From assembly GCA_016841265.1 (NCBI GenBank), contig JAENZL010000002.1, positions 71,009 to 135,008 on the forward strand: a stretch of 64,000 bases of DNA, given 5' to 3'. A program made the translations under genes and the position numbers. Below, one piece after another: positions 29,892 through 39,177 of this stretch. The DNA comes from Methanobacteriota archaeon (GTDB taxonomy: Archaea > Halobacteriota > Methanosarcinia > Methanosarcinales > Methanosarcinaceae). The notes below the pieces were generated by a model that saw only the letters and a program-made list of their open reading frames with translations, did no database searches and was not told where the DNA came from. How positions within the stretch are numbered: the stretch's first letter is position 1; each line of letters opens with the position of its first letter.

Positions 29892-29932
29892 AGTCAATTC
29901 TAAAAAGCAGAGTTTTCTGAAGGTAAATCCCG

Positions 29933-30301
29933 ATGGTTCTTAAATCCGAATGCAGCAAAATTGAACCCTACACCACAAAAGACGGCTCAACCATTCGCGA
30001 ACTCATGCACCCCGCCGTTCACGGCAACTCTAAGCAGAGCCTCGCCGAAGCCACGGTGCCGCCGGGTGGAGTTACAATTCTTCACAAGCATAGCCTTGCA
30101 GAGGAAATCTATCAAATCACCGAAGGCAGCGGGATAATGACCCTCGGTTCGGAAGAATTTGAAGTCAGGGTAGGGGATACCGTCTGCATCCCACCGGGAA
30201 CTTCGCACAGGATTCAAAATACTGGTGAAAAGGAGTTGAAAATTTTCTGTTGCTGCGCGCCGGCTTATTCGCATGAGGATACGGAACTGCTGGGATCGTA
30301 A
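29933..30301 (+). CDS. Small cupin-domain protein
   Basis: A 122-residue single-domain cupin. The first metal motif appears as TILHKHSLAEEIYQITEGSG and the second as GDTVCIPPGTSHRIQNTG, with His-His-Glu-His positions filled. Such proteins bind a metal and act as enzymes or sensors; the substrate cannot be deduced. It lies 41 bases after the methylthiotransferase and may share its transcript. A cysteine triplet FCCCAP near residue 105 is unusual. Confidence 0.82.
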   Translation: MVLKSECSKIEPYTTKDGSTIRELMHPAVHGNSKQSLAEATVPPGGVTILHKHSLAEEIYQITEGSGIMTLGSEEFEVRVGDTVCIPPGTSHRIQNTGEKELKIFCCCAPAYSHEDTELLGS

Positions 30302-30629
30302 TTTGTAAAGAATCCTTATTATATGGACTCATGTTGTGATTTCTGCATATGTTTTTCCAGAATTGCGTTTTTCGGCTGATTTCAATTGACATAATTACTT
30401 TTGTTTCTGATTGCTTTCAGGTACCAGCGTTCTCACCGGTCAGCTTGCTGACCGGCTTTTCCCGAATTTTAAATAGAAATAAAAGACGTTGACTTCATAT
30501 AAACGCCATTTTCTAGTAATTTGAGCAAAATGCAGAACCTGGACATTTCGATGCTGTCAAAGTGTTTTATCCTATTTTGGAATGCCACTGATGATGTTTT
30601 TTCTTACTTCTTTTGTCTTTGCCTTTTTT
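30302..30629. other. Non-coding spacer after the cupin gene
   Basis: About 330 bases with no gene recognised apart from the hairpin repeat. It begins the 1.1-kb accessory segment between the cupin gene and the membrane protein at 31399. Confidence 0.5.
30436..30455 (-). repeat. CAAG-loop hairpin repeat, copy 1 (minus orientation)
   Basis: Read on the minus strand it is CCGGTCAG-CAAG-CTGACCGG, an eight-base-pair stem with a CAAG loop. The flanks (GGAAAAG before, GTGAGAACGCTGGTACCTGA after) match those of the copy at 44049, so the dispersed unit is about 55 bases long. Confidence 0.8.
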
Positions 30630-30659
30630 ATGGGAAAGGCCGCTCGCAAGCGAGCGTGA
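30630..30659 (+). repeat. CAAG-loop hairpin repeat, copy 2 (left flank of vWA remnant)
   Basis: ATGGGAAAGGCCGCTCG followed by CAAG and CGAGCGTGA. The stem CGCTCG/CGAGCG has six base pairs. All 30 bases are identical to 31068-31097, so the two copies bracket the broken vWA gene as direct repeats. Confidence 0.85.
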
Positions 30660-30772
30660 AATAACGACGGGATAAGGCATTCCGGTTACCCTGTTTATTT
30701 ATTAGAGGCATGAAGTGCATCTGGTTGCCATTTTTCTTGGTGTGCTTTTGATGGCTGAATCCTGTTTTTTCC

Positions 30773-31029
30773 ATAACCAGCCTTGACGCCTACGGCGGAA
30801 CGAACATAGGCGCCGGCATGAGCACCGCAAACAGTCACCTGATCAATTCCGGGGATTCCGAAAGCGTCTGGATGATAATCCTACTTACCGATAGCCCGGG
30901 CTCCTACAGCGATTACTATACCCAGCAGGCAATCGCTAATAACATCACCGTCTATACCATCGGCCACGGCAGCGATGTGGCACCTCTCTGCTCATCACCA
31001 TAGCCGAATCCACAGGCATCAAGTGGCTG
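30773..31029 (+). pseudogene. Remnant of a von Willebrand factor A-domain protein
   Basis: One frame reads SLDAYGGTNIGAGMSTANS and continues through VWMIILLTD to NITVYTIGHGSDV; these are the middle and late strands of a vWA domain (TxxGxGL-like and LLTDG-like motifs). The frame then hits a stop at 31003, but a shifted frame continues TSLLITIAESTGIKW, the next expected vWA segment. The beginning and end of the gene are missing. It is best read as a frameshifted fragment flanked by identical 30-bp repeats. Confidence 0.7.
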
Positions 31030-31067
31030 GTTGTGTTTTTCTTATTTATCTTTCTCTTCTTTTTTTC

Positions 31068-31097
31068 ATGGGAAAGGCCGCTCGCAAGCGAGCGTGA
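31068..31097 (+). repeat. CAAG-loop hairpin repeat, copy 3 (right flank of vWA remnant)
   Basis: Identical over 30 bases to copy 2 at 30630. Both are preceded by a T/C-rich tract. The remaining bases to 31398 (about 300) carry no gene that I recognise. Confidence 0.85.
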
Positions 31098-31398
31098 CAA
31101 GAACGGTTAGAATAAAGCTGGTAAGGTTTCTCGGTCTTATTTTTCTCCTTATCTTTTCCTCTTTCAGGCTCTGTAACGGGCAGCAAGTTCAAGAAAATTC
31201 CGAAATGTGATGTATGCTCCAGATCGTCATATTTGAAAAACAAAGTAAATTCAAAAGTCTCTTATTCTTTGAAAGCGCAATATAGTTTACCGAATACATT
31301 GTTCCTTGGGAATTTTTTGTCGAATGTGGCTACTTTTTTGATCTAATCTCAAAAGTAAGACCACAGGGCAATTTTCAGTAAATAAAATGTAGATTAAT

Positions 31399-31941
31399 AT
31401 GCTAAAAGAAGATTTTGTACTTGAAGAATACAAAAGTCTTAGAGAAGAAATCTTAGCTAAGATGGAGAAGAACTTTAAGACTCTTTGCCTTGGTGTTGGC
31501 GGGATTACTGTTATTTTAGGATTTGTTTTTGAATATGACATTAATGAATTATTTTTTGTCTTGCCTCTTCTGATAGTCGCAAATGCATATCGTTATAAAG
31601 CGGAAACCGCCTCAATCCTGAACGCTGGTGAGTATATCCGAAAGATCGAAAATTCTATTTACAGGCAAAACAGTAGTTTCAGCGAATGTGATACTGATAA
31701 AGCTTTTGGAGATCTTGGCTGGGAAAATTACCTTCAAAAGGATGGGAAGAGAAAGATCTATCGACCTCATGGATATACAGCTGATATTATTTTTGGCAGC
31801 TTGTATTTTCTATGTGTTATTGAATCGTGGGAGCGCAATTTCCGCACACAAAAATACATTACTATCTTTTTTACTACTTTGTTTCTAGTCATAGGTTTAC
31901 TTTGGGTATGTCTAATATTTGTTGGACTGAAGAAGAAATAG
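31399..31941 (+). CDS. Small membrane protein of unknown function
   Basis: A 180-residue protein with a charged N-terminal helix (EEYKSLREEILAKMEKNFK), two closely spaced hydrophobic segments (LCLGVGGITVILGFVF and LFFVLPLLIVANAYRY), a soluble middle part with FGDLGWENYLQK, and two C-terminal hydrophobic segments (ADIIFGSLYFLCVI and TIFFTTLFLVIGLLWVCLIFV). I do not recognise the family. The base composition is AT-rich, unlike the metabolic genes around it, and it lies in an accessory stretch, so it was probably acquired. Confidence 0.6.
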   Translation: MLKEDFVLEEYKSLREEILAKMEKNFKTLCLGVGGITVILGFVFEYDINELFFVLPLLIVANAYRYKAETASILNAGEYIRKIENSIYRQNSSFSECDTDKAFGDLGWENYLQKDGKRKIYRPHGYTADIIFGSLYFLCVIESWERNFRTQKYITIFFTTLFLVIGLLWVCLIFVGLKKK

Positions 31942-32003
31942 AGGTGCATGAAAAGTATTCCTTTAAAAATACCTTTTTATTTTACAACTCTTCTCATCTT
32001 TTT

Positions 32004-33077
32004 TCATTCCCTCTCTTCATACCACTCGTCCCTTGCCTCTACAATTGCCCTCATGTTCGCAAGCGGGGTCATCGGGGCGATTCCACAGCCTGGGGCAAGG
32101 ATGTCCACGCCGTCCGAGAGGCACTGTTTTGCTTCGGCTTTCACATGTTCGGGGGTCCCGAAGAGGAGGGTGCTGGAGGGGGCGATGTTTCCGATTACTC
32201 TTGCCCGGTCTCCTACTGCGGCTTTTGCAGCTTTTATGCTGACTTTTTCTTCGATGCTTATGGCGTCGAAGCCGCATTCGGAGAGGGAATGGAGGGACCT
32301 TTCGACATCTCCGCAGATGTGGAGGATTACAGGCCCCCGGGTTTCTTTGCAAAGGCGTGTGAAGCCGGGTTTCAAAAGGTCCAGGGCCTTCGGTGGCATC
32401 AGGTCCGTGGCCACAAGCCCCCCGTCGGGTACGCAGAGTACGTCCGCCCCGTGCTCGAAAAGGGCATTTGCGTACTCGATACAGATATCTGTGCAGACCT
32501 CCATGAACCGGGCAACATAATCGGGTTTTTTCATGAACCATACAAGGTAATCGTTTATTCCCGCAATATGGGAAAACACGGTTGAAGGGCCTTCCATTCC
32601 TGCGATCAGGGGGACATTCTTTTTTTCTGTTTCTTTACTCGCTTCTTTGCCTATTCCGTTTCCTGCTTCTCCTCCGGTCCGGGCTGCCAGGATTTCTGTT
32701 GCTTCCAGAAGGGCAGGAATTCTTCCCCTTTGGAGCAGGTCTTCGGGGACTTCAAGGCCTTCCGGGCTTTTCGAGAAGGGGTGGGAAAGGACTGAGGGCT
32801 GGATGCCTTTTGTGCCCATGCGGACTTCGCAGCCCAGGGCTTCGGCAAGCACGGTCAGGCAGTAGGGGTAGCGTACGGCTTCAAGGCCCGCAATTTCATG
32901 TCCGGCAAAAGCGAGGGCTGCCATCTTTTCCGGGTTGGAGTGGGCTTCAGGCCAGGCTGCGCCTGCCCTGTCCATAAGTTCGATGGTACCTGTCTGGGTT
33001 ACCGAAAGGGCGGGTATTCTGTCAACGGGCTTTCCCTGGAGGGCGTTGAGAAAGTTTTTCCTGAGATTCGTTTCCAT
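32004..33077 (-). CDS. Methylcobamide:CoM methyltransferase paralogue (MtaA/MtbA family)
   Basis: A 357-residue zinc enzyme of the uroporphyrinogen-decarboxylase fold that moves a methyl group from a corrinoid protein to coenzyme M. Zinc ligands appear in LHICGD and APGCGIAPMTPL (HxC...C). Strong resemblance to MtaA/MtbA includes SVTQTGTIELMDRAGAAWPEAHSN, LEAVRYPYCLTVLAEALGCE (in parts) and IAGMEGPSTV. A charged insert (EAGNGIGKEASKETEKK) sits near residue 140. The ATG at 33077 has GGAG eight bases before it; an upstream TTG is less likely. The cognate methyl donor is unknown because no corrinoid protein gene is adjacent. Confidence 0.85.
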   Translation of the reverse strand: METNLRKNFLNALQGKPVDRIPALSVTQTGTIELMDRAGAAWPEAHSNPEKMAALAFAGHEIAGLEAVRYPYCLTVLAEALGCEVRMGTKGIQPSVLSHPFSKSPEGLEVPEDLLQRGRIPALLEATEILAARTGGEAGNGIGKEASKETEKKNVPLIAGMEGPSTVFSHIAGINDYLVWFMKKPDYVARFMEVCTDICIEYANALFEHGADVLCVPDGGLVATDLMPPKALDLLKPGFTRLCKETRGPVILHICGDVERSLHSLSECGFDAISIEEKVSIKAAKAAVGDRARVIGNIAPSSTLLFGTPEHVKAEAKQCLSDGVDILAPGCGIAPMTPLANMRAIVEARDEWYEERE

Positions 33078-33153
33078 TTTTCTGGCTCCGGGTTTTTTCA
33101 ATGGATTTTCATTGAATTTTCATTGAATTTTCAATATCTATAATTCCCAATGT

Positions 33154-36100
33154 TTATTCAATCATTTTCTGGAACAACCTTGCTCTTGCTTTTTCCCTCG
33201 TTTCAATTCCTTCCAGGAGCTCAAAAGCAAGGTTTGCCGTAAATTTATCTTCCGATACAAGTAAATCCTTCAACAGGGCTTCGTCGTCCTTCGTGCAGAT
33301 CTCGCTAAGGGCGCTGGCAGCTTCTGCTTTTACAAAGCGGTTCCAGTCATAAAGTGTGTCGAGGAGGGGCTCGATGGCTTTTTTCGGTTTTATTCTTCCA
33401 AGGGCTCTTGCGGCTGCCCACCTTGTAAAATCTTCATGATCATAAAGGGCATTGATGAGAGGATCGATTGCATTTTCCGCCTTCAACCTCCCGAGGGCTT
33501 CGGCGGCTCCCCAGCGGCCCCCGTTATTTTCATCCGTGAGTGCGGTAATGAGGGGTTCTATAGCTTTTTCTGATTTTATTTTTCCAAGGGCTCTTGCAGC
33601 TTCTCCCCGTACAAAATCGACGTTATCACAAAGGGTGAGTTCGATCAGGGGGTGGAGGGCTTTTTCGGACTTTATTCGACCAAGCGCCTCGGCTGCAAGC
33701 TTTCGGACCATTCCATCTCCGGACTGGAGGGCATCTATCAGGGGGTAAAGAGCTTTTTCAGAGTCCAGGTTGCCCAGGGCTTCAGCTGCAAGCCTCCGGA
33801 CTTCTTCATCCTCATCTTTAAGGGCATTAATAAAAGGTTGAATAACTCTTTCGTATTCGTTTTCAACTTCGGTAGCGGAGGCGTTTTCAGCTTCGGTAGC
33901 GGAGATGTTTTCAACTTCGGTAGCGGAGGCGTTTTCAGCTTCGGTAGTGGAGATGTTTTCAGCTTCGGTAGCGGAGGCGTTCTCTGATTCATTTTCTGAT
34001 TCATTTTCTGATTCATTTTCTGATTCATTTTCAGATTCGTATTCAGATTCGTATTCAGATATATTCCCGAGGGCTTTTGCTGCCTCCCTGCGCACAAATT
34101 CGTCCTCGTCTTCAAGGGCTTGAATCAGGGTATCCTGGATCCGGTCAGATATCTCCTCTGATAAACTCCCCGATTTTGTTCTACCCAGGATTTTTACTGC
34201 TTCCCGTCTCACAAAATTGTCCCCGGATTCAAAGGTGCAAATCAGGGGTTCGATGGTTTTTTCGAATTCCAGCTGCCCGAGGGACTTTGCGGCTCCTTTC
34301 CGGACGAAACGGCTTTCATCTCCCAGGGCGAGAAGAAGCGGGTCAATGGCTTTTGCGCATTCTATCATTCCAAGAGCTCTTGCGGCTTCCACCCGGACTG
34401 ACTGGTCCTCGTCCGAGAGTAAGCTTATCAGGGGTCCGACAGCTTTTTCGGCTCCTATCTGTCCCAGGGCTTCAGAGGCTTCCTTTCTTACGGATTCAGC
34501 TTCATCGGTGAGCGCCGAGATAAGGGAATCAAGGGCTTTTTCGGATTCCTGGCCTATCATCCCGAGGGCTTTTGCCGCTTCCCTCCGGACACAGTGGTTT
34601 TCATCCACAAGGGCGCCTATCAGAAGCTCGTGAGTTCCTTCGGATTCTATTTCCCCCAGGGCTTTTGCCGCGATCCACCGCACTAACTTGTCTTCGTCTT
34701 CAAGGGCTTCTATGAGGATGTCAATAGCTTTTTCAGATTTCATCCGGCCCAGGGCCTCGGCAGCCCCCAGCCGCACAAAATTATCCCCCTCTTTAAATGC
34801 CTTTATAAGAGTGTCTGCGGCTTTTCCGGCTTTTGCCCGGCCAAGGGCTCCTACGGCCCCAAGCCGAACGAAATCATCGTCCGACGTAAGGGCGCTGACA
34901 AGGATTTCGAAGGCTCTTTCGGATTCGACCTGTGCCAGGGCCTCAGTAGCTGCCAGGCGGACAGCCCGGTTTTCATCCTCAAATGCGTTCCTGAGCAGTT
35001 CGACAGCTCTCTCGGACCCTATTATTCCCAGAGCCCTTACAGCTTCCCTTCGTACCGAATAGTCCTCGTCTCCAAGAGCACCTGTGAGCGGGGGAAGGGC
35101 TGCCTCTGACTTTGTTTCCCCCAGTACCCTCACCGCTTCCCTTCGCACGAGGGTCTCTTCATCATGAAGTGCTCCGGCAGCCGCGTCAATTCCGCAGCTT
35201 CCAAGGTTTTCAAGGCCCCGGATGACCTTTATTTTTTCCTCTGTAAATGTGCTGTCGAGTTTCCCGACAAGCAATGAGCATAATTTTTCCTTTGTTTCGG
35301 GTCCGGCTTTCCCGGCGCATTTTGAGGCAAGCCATAAATCCCCGCTTAAAATTATGGAATCTACCAGTTCATCGGCAGATTCAACAAGTTCCGAAGCTAA
35401 CGTGACAACATTTTCCCATCCCGGGTGCCTGAATGCTTCCGAGATATCTTTTCCATTCCCAAAATACATTTTCAGCTTTAAAGCTGCAAAATATTCCTGA
35501 AAAGACCTGTTAATTCCGATTCTGATCTCGGAATTTTTTCTGGTAAAAAGCCCTATATTAGTGCATGCCTGAATCAACTCTCTGGCCCCAGCCCTGCCGG
35601 AAGCCCCGGTTTTTGCATATTTCTCCGCTACATCAAGGGCATAGAGGTGGTCGCATGAAACTTTATTCTCACACTGGAGCTTGAAAGCCAGGTCAGTAAG
35701 AACATTTTCAATTTCTATCCTTTCAGATTCTATCCTTTCAGATTCTATCCTTTCAGATTCTATCCTTTCAGATTCTATCCTTTCAGATCCTATCCTTTCA
35801 GGTTCAGCTTTTTCAAATTCCGTCCTTTCATTACATTTTCTTTCGGGGAATATCCCGGAGTGCATATTTCCAGAGTTAAGAGAATTTTCTCTTTTTTTCC
35901 AATCTTCGAAGAGCTCTGAAATGAAAATCCGGTACATATCAGCCCGGCTGGAAGGGAACCCTTTTTGAACTGTCCCTTTTTGAGCAGTCCTTTTTTGAAC
36001 TGTCCCTTTCTGAGCCGTTTTAATTTTAAGCCAGAGGTAAAGCATCAGGGGATTTCGGATAAATGGCTTTGATCGGGCGTTTTTCAGGGTCCCGGTTGTC

Positions 36101-36768
36101 AGGATTTTTGCCTGCACCTCGTCCTCTATGTGTTTTTCTATGAATTCCCGGATATTTTCATCTGTCAGCTTTTCAAGTTTGAAAACCCCAAAAGTACTTT
36201 TTATGCTGGCAAAATTTCCGGGTCTTGAAGCAATTACGTATCTGCAGTCTTCGTACTCGGAGATGAAATCGGAAATTTCCTCAAATGGATCAAAATTATC
36301 GGAAGGGGTCAGCAGGTCAAGCCCGTCGAAAAGTAGCAGGGATTTTCCTTCAAGCAGCTTCTTAAAACAGGGTTCTGATATTCCTTTTTGTTCTGCTTTC
36401 GTCCTTACGTAATCGTAAAAAGAGCCTTTAATATAGGAATCAATGGCTACGTAAATGGGGACAAATCTTTCCCTTTTCTCAAGGCAGCTCCTGGCATAGG
36501 AGGTGGCCAGCCATTTAAGGCTTATCGTCTTTCCCGAACCCGCTTCCCCGTAAATGATCAGGTTTTTTTCTTTTTCTATGATTTGAGGAATATTGAATTC
36601 ATGGGTCAAGCAGACGTTTTCTTCAAAAAGGCGGCGGTGGATTGGAAACGTTTCTCTGACCGAATGTAACGTATAATACTTTCCCGTTTCATTCGTACCG
36701 TCATCTAAGATTATGCCCTTCAGGTACTTCTCCAGTTCCCCACCTGGAACATTCTCTTTTAGAATCAT
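33154..36768 (-). CDS. NACHT-domain NTPase with HEAT/PBS-lyase repeats
   Basis: A 1204-residue STAND-type protein. A NACHT module has Walker A GEAGSGKT (74-81), Walker B LLLFDGLD (144-151) and VIASRPGN (178-185). A linker of five SERIE repeats (about 310-350) leads to a helical region, and from about residue 530 there are some twenty HEAT-like repeats (EDxxVRxxAAxALGxI). A second low-complexity linker rich in ESEN and ATEAEN lies near residue 910. Such proteins sense a ligand through their repeats; in prokaryotes some NACHT proteins act in phage defence. No effector domain is obvious at the N-terminus. The ATG is 166 bases after the ClC gene on the same strand. Confidence 0.88.
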   Translation of the reverse strand: MILKENVPGGELEKYLKGIILDDGTNETGKYYTLHSVRETFPIHRRLFEENVCLTHEFNIPQIIEKEKNLIIYGEAGSGKTISLKWLATSYARSCLEKRERFVPIYVAIDSYIKGSFYDYVRTKAEQKGISEPCFKKLLEGKSLLLFDGLDLLTPSDNFDPFEEISDFISEYEDCRYVIASRPGNFASIKSTFGVFKLEKLTDENIREFIEKHIEDEVQAKILTTGTLKNARSKPFIRNPLMLYLWLKIKTAQKGTVQKRTAQKGTVQKGFPSSRADMYRIFISELFEDWKKRENSLNSGNMHSGIFPERKCNERTEFEKAEPERIGSERIESERIESERIESERIESERIEIENVLTDLAFKLQCENKVSCDHLYALDVAEKYAKTGASGRAGARELIQACTNIGLFTRKNSEIRIGINRSFQEYFAALKLKMYFGNGKDISEAFRHPGWENVVTLASELVESADELVDSIILSGDLWLASKCAGKAGPETKEKLCSLLVGKLDSTFTEEKIKVIRGLENLGSCGIDAAAGALHDEETLVRREAVRVLGETKSEAALPPLTGALGDEDYSVRREAVRALGIIGSERAVELLRNAFEDENRAVRLAATEALAQVESERAFEILVSALTSDDDFVRLGAVGALGRAKAGKAADTLIKAFKEGDNFVRLGAAEALGRMKSEKAIDILIEALEDEDKLVRWIAAKALGEIESEGTHELLIGALVDENHCVRREAAKALGMIGQESEKALDSLISALTDEAESVRKEASEALGQIGAEKAVGPLISLLSDEDQSVRVEAARALGMIECAKAIDPLLLALGDESRFVRKGAAKSLGQLEFEKTIEPLICTFESGDNFVRREAVKILGRTKSGSLSEEISDRIQDTLIQALEDEDEFVRREAAKALGNISEYESEYESENESENESENESENESENASATEAENISTTEAENASATEVENISATEAENASATEVENEYERVIQPFINALKDEDEEVRRLAAEALGNLDSEKALYPLIDALQSGDGMVRKLAAEALGRIKSEKALHPLIELTLCDNVDFVRGEAARALGKIKSEKAIEPLITALTDENNGGRWGAAEALGRLKAENAIDPLINALYDHEDFTRWAAARALGRIKPKKAIEPLLDTLYDWNRFVKAEAASALSEICTKDDEALLKDLLVSEDKFTANLAFELLEGIETREKARARLFQKMIE
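33845..34062 (-). repeat. In-frame repeats encoding a Glu/Asn/Ala-rich linker
   Basis: On the + strand, 24-base units containing TTTTCAGCTTCGGTAGCGGA at 33865-33985 are followed by 12-base TCATTTTCTGAT units at 33988-34035. They encode ATEVENIS- and ESEN-type repeats inside the NACHT-HEAT protein. Another block at 35718-35800 encodes the SERIE repeats in 15-base units. Confidence 0.85.
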
Positions 36769-36934
36769 AAGGTACCCACTATTTTATAAAGAGTCGCCGC
36801 AACTTGCCGGTTGCATTAATCTCTTTTTTATCCTGATACCTTTTTTAGTTTACCGTTTTTGGCCTATATTCCGGTTCGTTCGGGCCCCGGATTTTGTGGT
36901 AATGCCTTCCTTTTTTGTCTCGGACCTTTGCGTT

Positions 36935-38716
36935 TCACTGCCTTTCGTTCGTGTCCCGGACCTTTTCGACGACTTTCTTGTTGTAGGAATTTACTACGTC
37001 GCTGCGGGTGATGAGGCCAATGAGTTTGGTTTTGTCTTCACGGTCAACAACGGGAAGCCTGCCTATTTCCCGGACTGCCAGGCGTTTGAGGGCGACGTCA
37101 AGGGTTTCGTCTGGGTAGGCAACTTCCACTTCCCGGCTGGAGATATCCCCTATCTTCTTTTCGAGTTCCCCGTACTCGACCTTGCTGCGAAGGTCCGAGA
37201 GGGTCACGATCCCGGCGAGTTTGCCTCTGGAATCCAGAACAGGGAAACCTGCGTGGCGGCTGGCCTGCATGAGGGCGATCAGGGTGCCCACGTTTTTGTC
37301 TTCGGAAACGGTCTGGACGTGCTTGACCATCGCATCCTTCACAAGCATGGAGACCATGATGTCGATTTCCCTGCCTTTGCGGATTTTGAAGCCCTTTTTG
37401 CGGAGTTCTTCCGTGAAAATGGACTCGGGGTGCAGCGCATTGGACATCACGTTGCTGAGTACGCAGGCAAACATAAGCGGGAGGATCATATTATAGTCCC
37501 GGGTGATCTCGAAAAGGATCAGGATGGCGGTAAGGGGAGCCCTTGCCGTTCCGGCAAAGACTGCTGCCATACCTACAAGGGCATAAGCTCCCGGTTCAGC
37601 CAGGATTCCGGGGAAAAGCATGTTCGCGGCAGTCCCAAAAGCGCCTCCGAGCATTGCCCCGGTGAACAGGGACGGGACGATGGAACCTCCCGATCCGCCT
37701 GAGCCCAGGCTCAGGGAAAAAGCAAGGATTTTCAGGACCATCAGGATGAGGAGAAGGTCCAGGGTAAACTTGTTTTCAAGGACTGCGGCGATAGCCGAAT
37801 AACCGAGCCCGAAAACCTCCGGGAAAAAAAAGCCAATGATGCCCACACCGAGTCCCCCCAGGGCGGGTTTGAAAGCGGGGTGAATGGGGGTTTTTGCAAA
37901 TATATCCTTCGTAATATAGAGAGTCCGGATCAGGACGGCGGAGACAATTCCCGCAAGCAGGCCGAGTATAAGGTATAGGAGAAGTTCATGATAGGGGTTT
38001 ATAAGCTCATAGTAGGAAATCTGGATCGGTTTTATCTTGAAAACGGTAGTGGAAATCAGGGTGGCGAAGACTGAGGAGATCACGATGGGAATGAAGGTTT
38101 TTGTTTCAAGTTCCCCATAAATTACTTCCACAACGAAGACAACGCCTGCAAGGGGGGCATTGAATGCAGCTGCAATTCCTCCGGAAGCCCCGCAGCCGAG
38201 CAGGATCCGAAGCTGCCTTTCCGAACTTTTTGCCAGCTTTCCTACCAGTGCCCCGACCCCTGCGCCTGCCAGTATTCCCGGGGCTTCCTTTCCGAGGGAT
38301 CCTCCGGAACCGATTGTGATTATTGAGGTGAATACTTCCAGAAAGGCGTACAGGGGCTTGATCCTGGCTCCTCGGAGAGTAACGGTTTCGATCAGGCCTT
38401 CTACGCCATAACGGTGTTTGATTATGAAATGGGAGATCAGTCCTACGATCAGGCCTCCTACCGCAGGCACCAGGATAATCCAATAATCTGTGTAGTCATG
38501 AGTAGGGAGTTCTTCTGAAATCCCAAAAAAAAGACTGCTGTATCGAAGAGCGCGGTCGTAAAGTCCGATTAGAAGCCCTGTCAGGATGCCTATCACCATG
38601 GCAAAAGAGTTTACCCTGGTGGATTCCGTGTCGAAGCGCTGGGCTATGTACTCTGTTAGTTTATGGTATTCCGATACATTATGGAACCTTAACTTGGACT
38701 CCGGACCTTCTTCCAA
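36935..38716 (-). CDS. ClC-family chloride channel/transporter with two CBS domains
   Basis: A 593-residue membrane protein. The ClC core has GSGGSLGKEAPGI near residue 140, with the gating glutamate in GKEAP, and GSGGSGGSIVPSLFTGAMLGG near residue 335. About ten hydrophobic helices are visible. The cytoplasmic C-terminus has two CBS domains, starting at MLVKDAMVKHVQTVSED (about residue 455) and ISSREVEVAYPDETLD (about 525), which usually bind adenine nucleotides. The start is TTG at 38716 with AAGAGG nine bases before it; no upstream ATG exists in frame. Confidence 0.9.
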   Translation of the reverse strand: MEEGPESKLRFHNVSEYHKLTEYIAQRFDTESTRVNSFAMVIGILTGLLIGLYDRALRYSSLFFGISEELPTHDYTDYWIILVPAVGGLIVGLISHFIIKHRYGVEGLIETVTLRGARIKPLYAFLEVFTSIITIGSGGSLGKEAPGILAGAGVGALVGKLAKSSERQLRILLGCGASGGIAAAFNAPLAGVVFVVEVIYGELETKTFIPIVISSVFATLISTTVFKIKPIQISYYELINPYHELLLYLILGLLAGIVSAVLIRTLYITKDIFAKTPIHPAFKPALGGLGVGIIGFFFPEVFGLGYSAIAAVLENKFTLDLLLILMVLKILAFSLSLGSGGSGGSIVPSLFTGAMLGGAFGTAANMLFPGILAEPGAYALVGMAAVFAGTARAPLTAILILFEITRDYNMILPLMFACVLSNVMSNALHPESIFTEELRKKGFKIRKGREIDIMVSMLVKDAMVKHVQTVSEDKNVGTLIALMQASRHAGFPVLDSRGKLAGIVTLSDLRSKVEYGELEKKIGDISSREVEVAYPDETLDVALKRLAVREIGRLPVVDREDKTKLIGLITRSDVVNSYNKKVVEKVRDTNERQ

Positions 38717-39177
38717 ATACGTGCGCCTCTTTAGGACTTTTATGTTTCACTCTTTTCTCGGTAAGGTTGTGTTTTTCAGCAAAAATAATATTCAGGGTTT
38801 CCAGGGCTCAATTCTGCCTTAAATACCTTCTTCCGATGGAAGGATTTTCCCCCTTTATTTAAACCTATCCTTTTTTAATTAAATTTGATGTTTTTTGTTT
38901 CAACATCTCTCTTCTTGTTTCAACATCTCCCTTTCTCTTCTTGATGCTATCCCCGTCTCTTCTTTTATATTTATTTCTTTTGTATTTTTATTTCCGCTTT
39001 TTTTATTGCTTCCCCATTATTATCTGTCCCGCGCCGTTTTTATATCTTCTACATTATTCTTATTGTCTTTACCCCATTTTTTGTCTTTACCTAATTTTTA
39101 TTGTTTTTGCGTTATTATTATATCTCCCTGATTATTATTACTTTTATTTCGTTTGTTTTTTTAGTTCCTATGTTTTT
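38717..39177. other. T-rich spacer between the ClC and Isf genes
   Basis: About 460 bases with a very strong T/C bias on the + strand and short repeats such as TTGTTTCAACATCTC (38897-38930) and TTTATTGTTTTT-like units. Long open frames here (Phe/Ser/Leu-rich) are a consequence of composition and I do not call a gene. A leftward promoter for the ClC gene should lie near 38740-38880. Confidence 0.55.

Noticed and set aside
36713-37702. Rightward open frame of 329 codons opposite the ClC gene
   Set aside because: The minus strand encodes recognisable CBS and ClC motifs. The rightward translation has no domain pattern and no ribosome-binding site.
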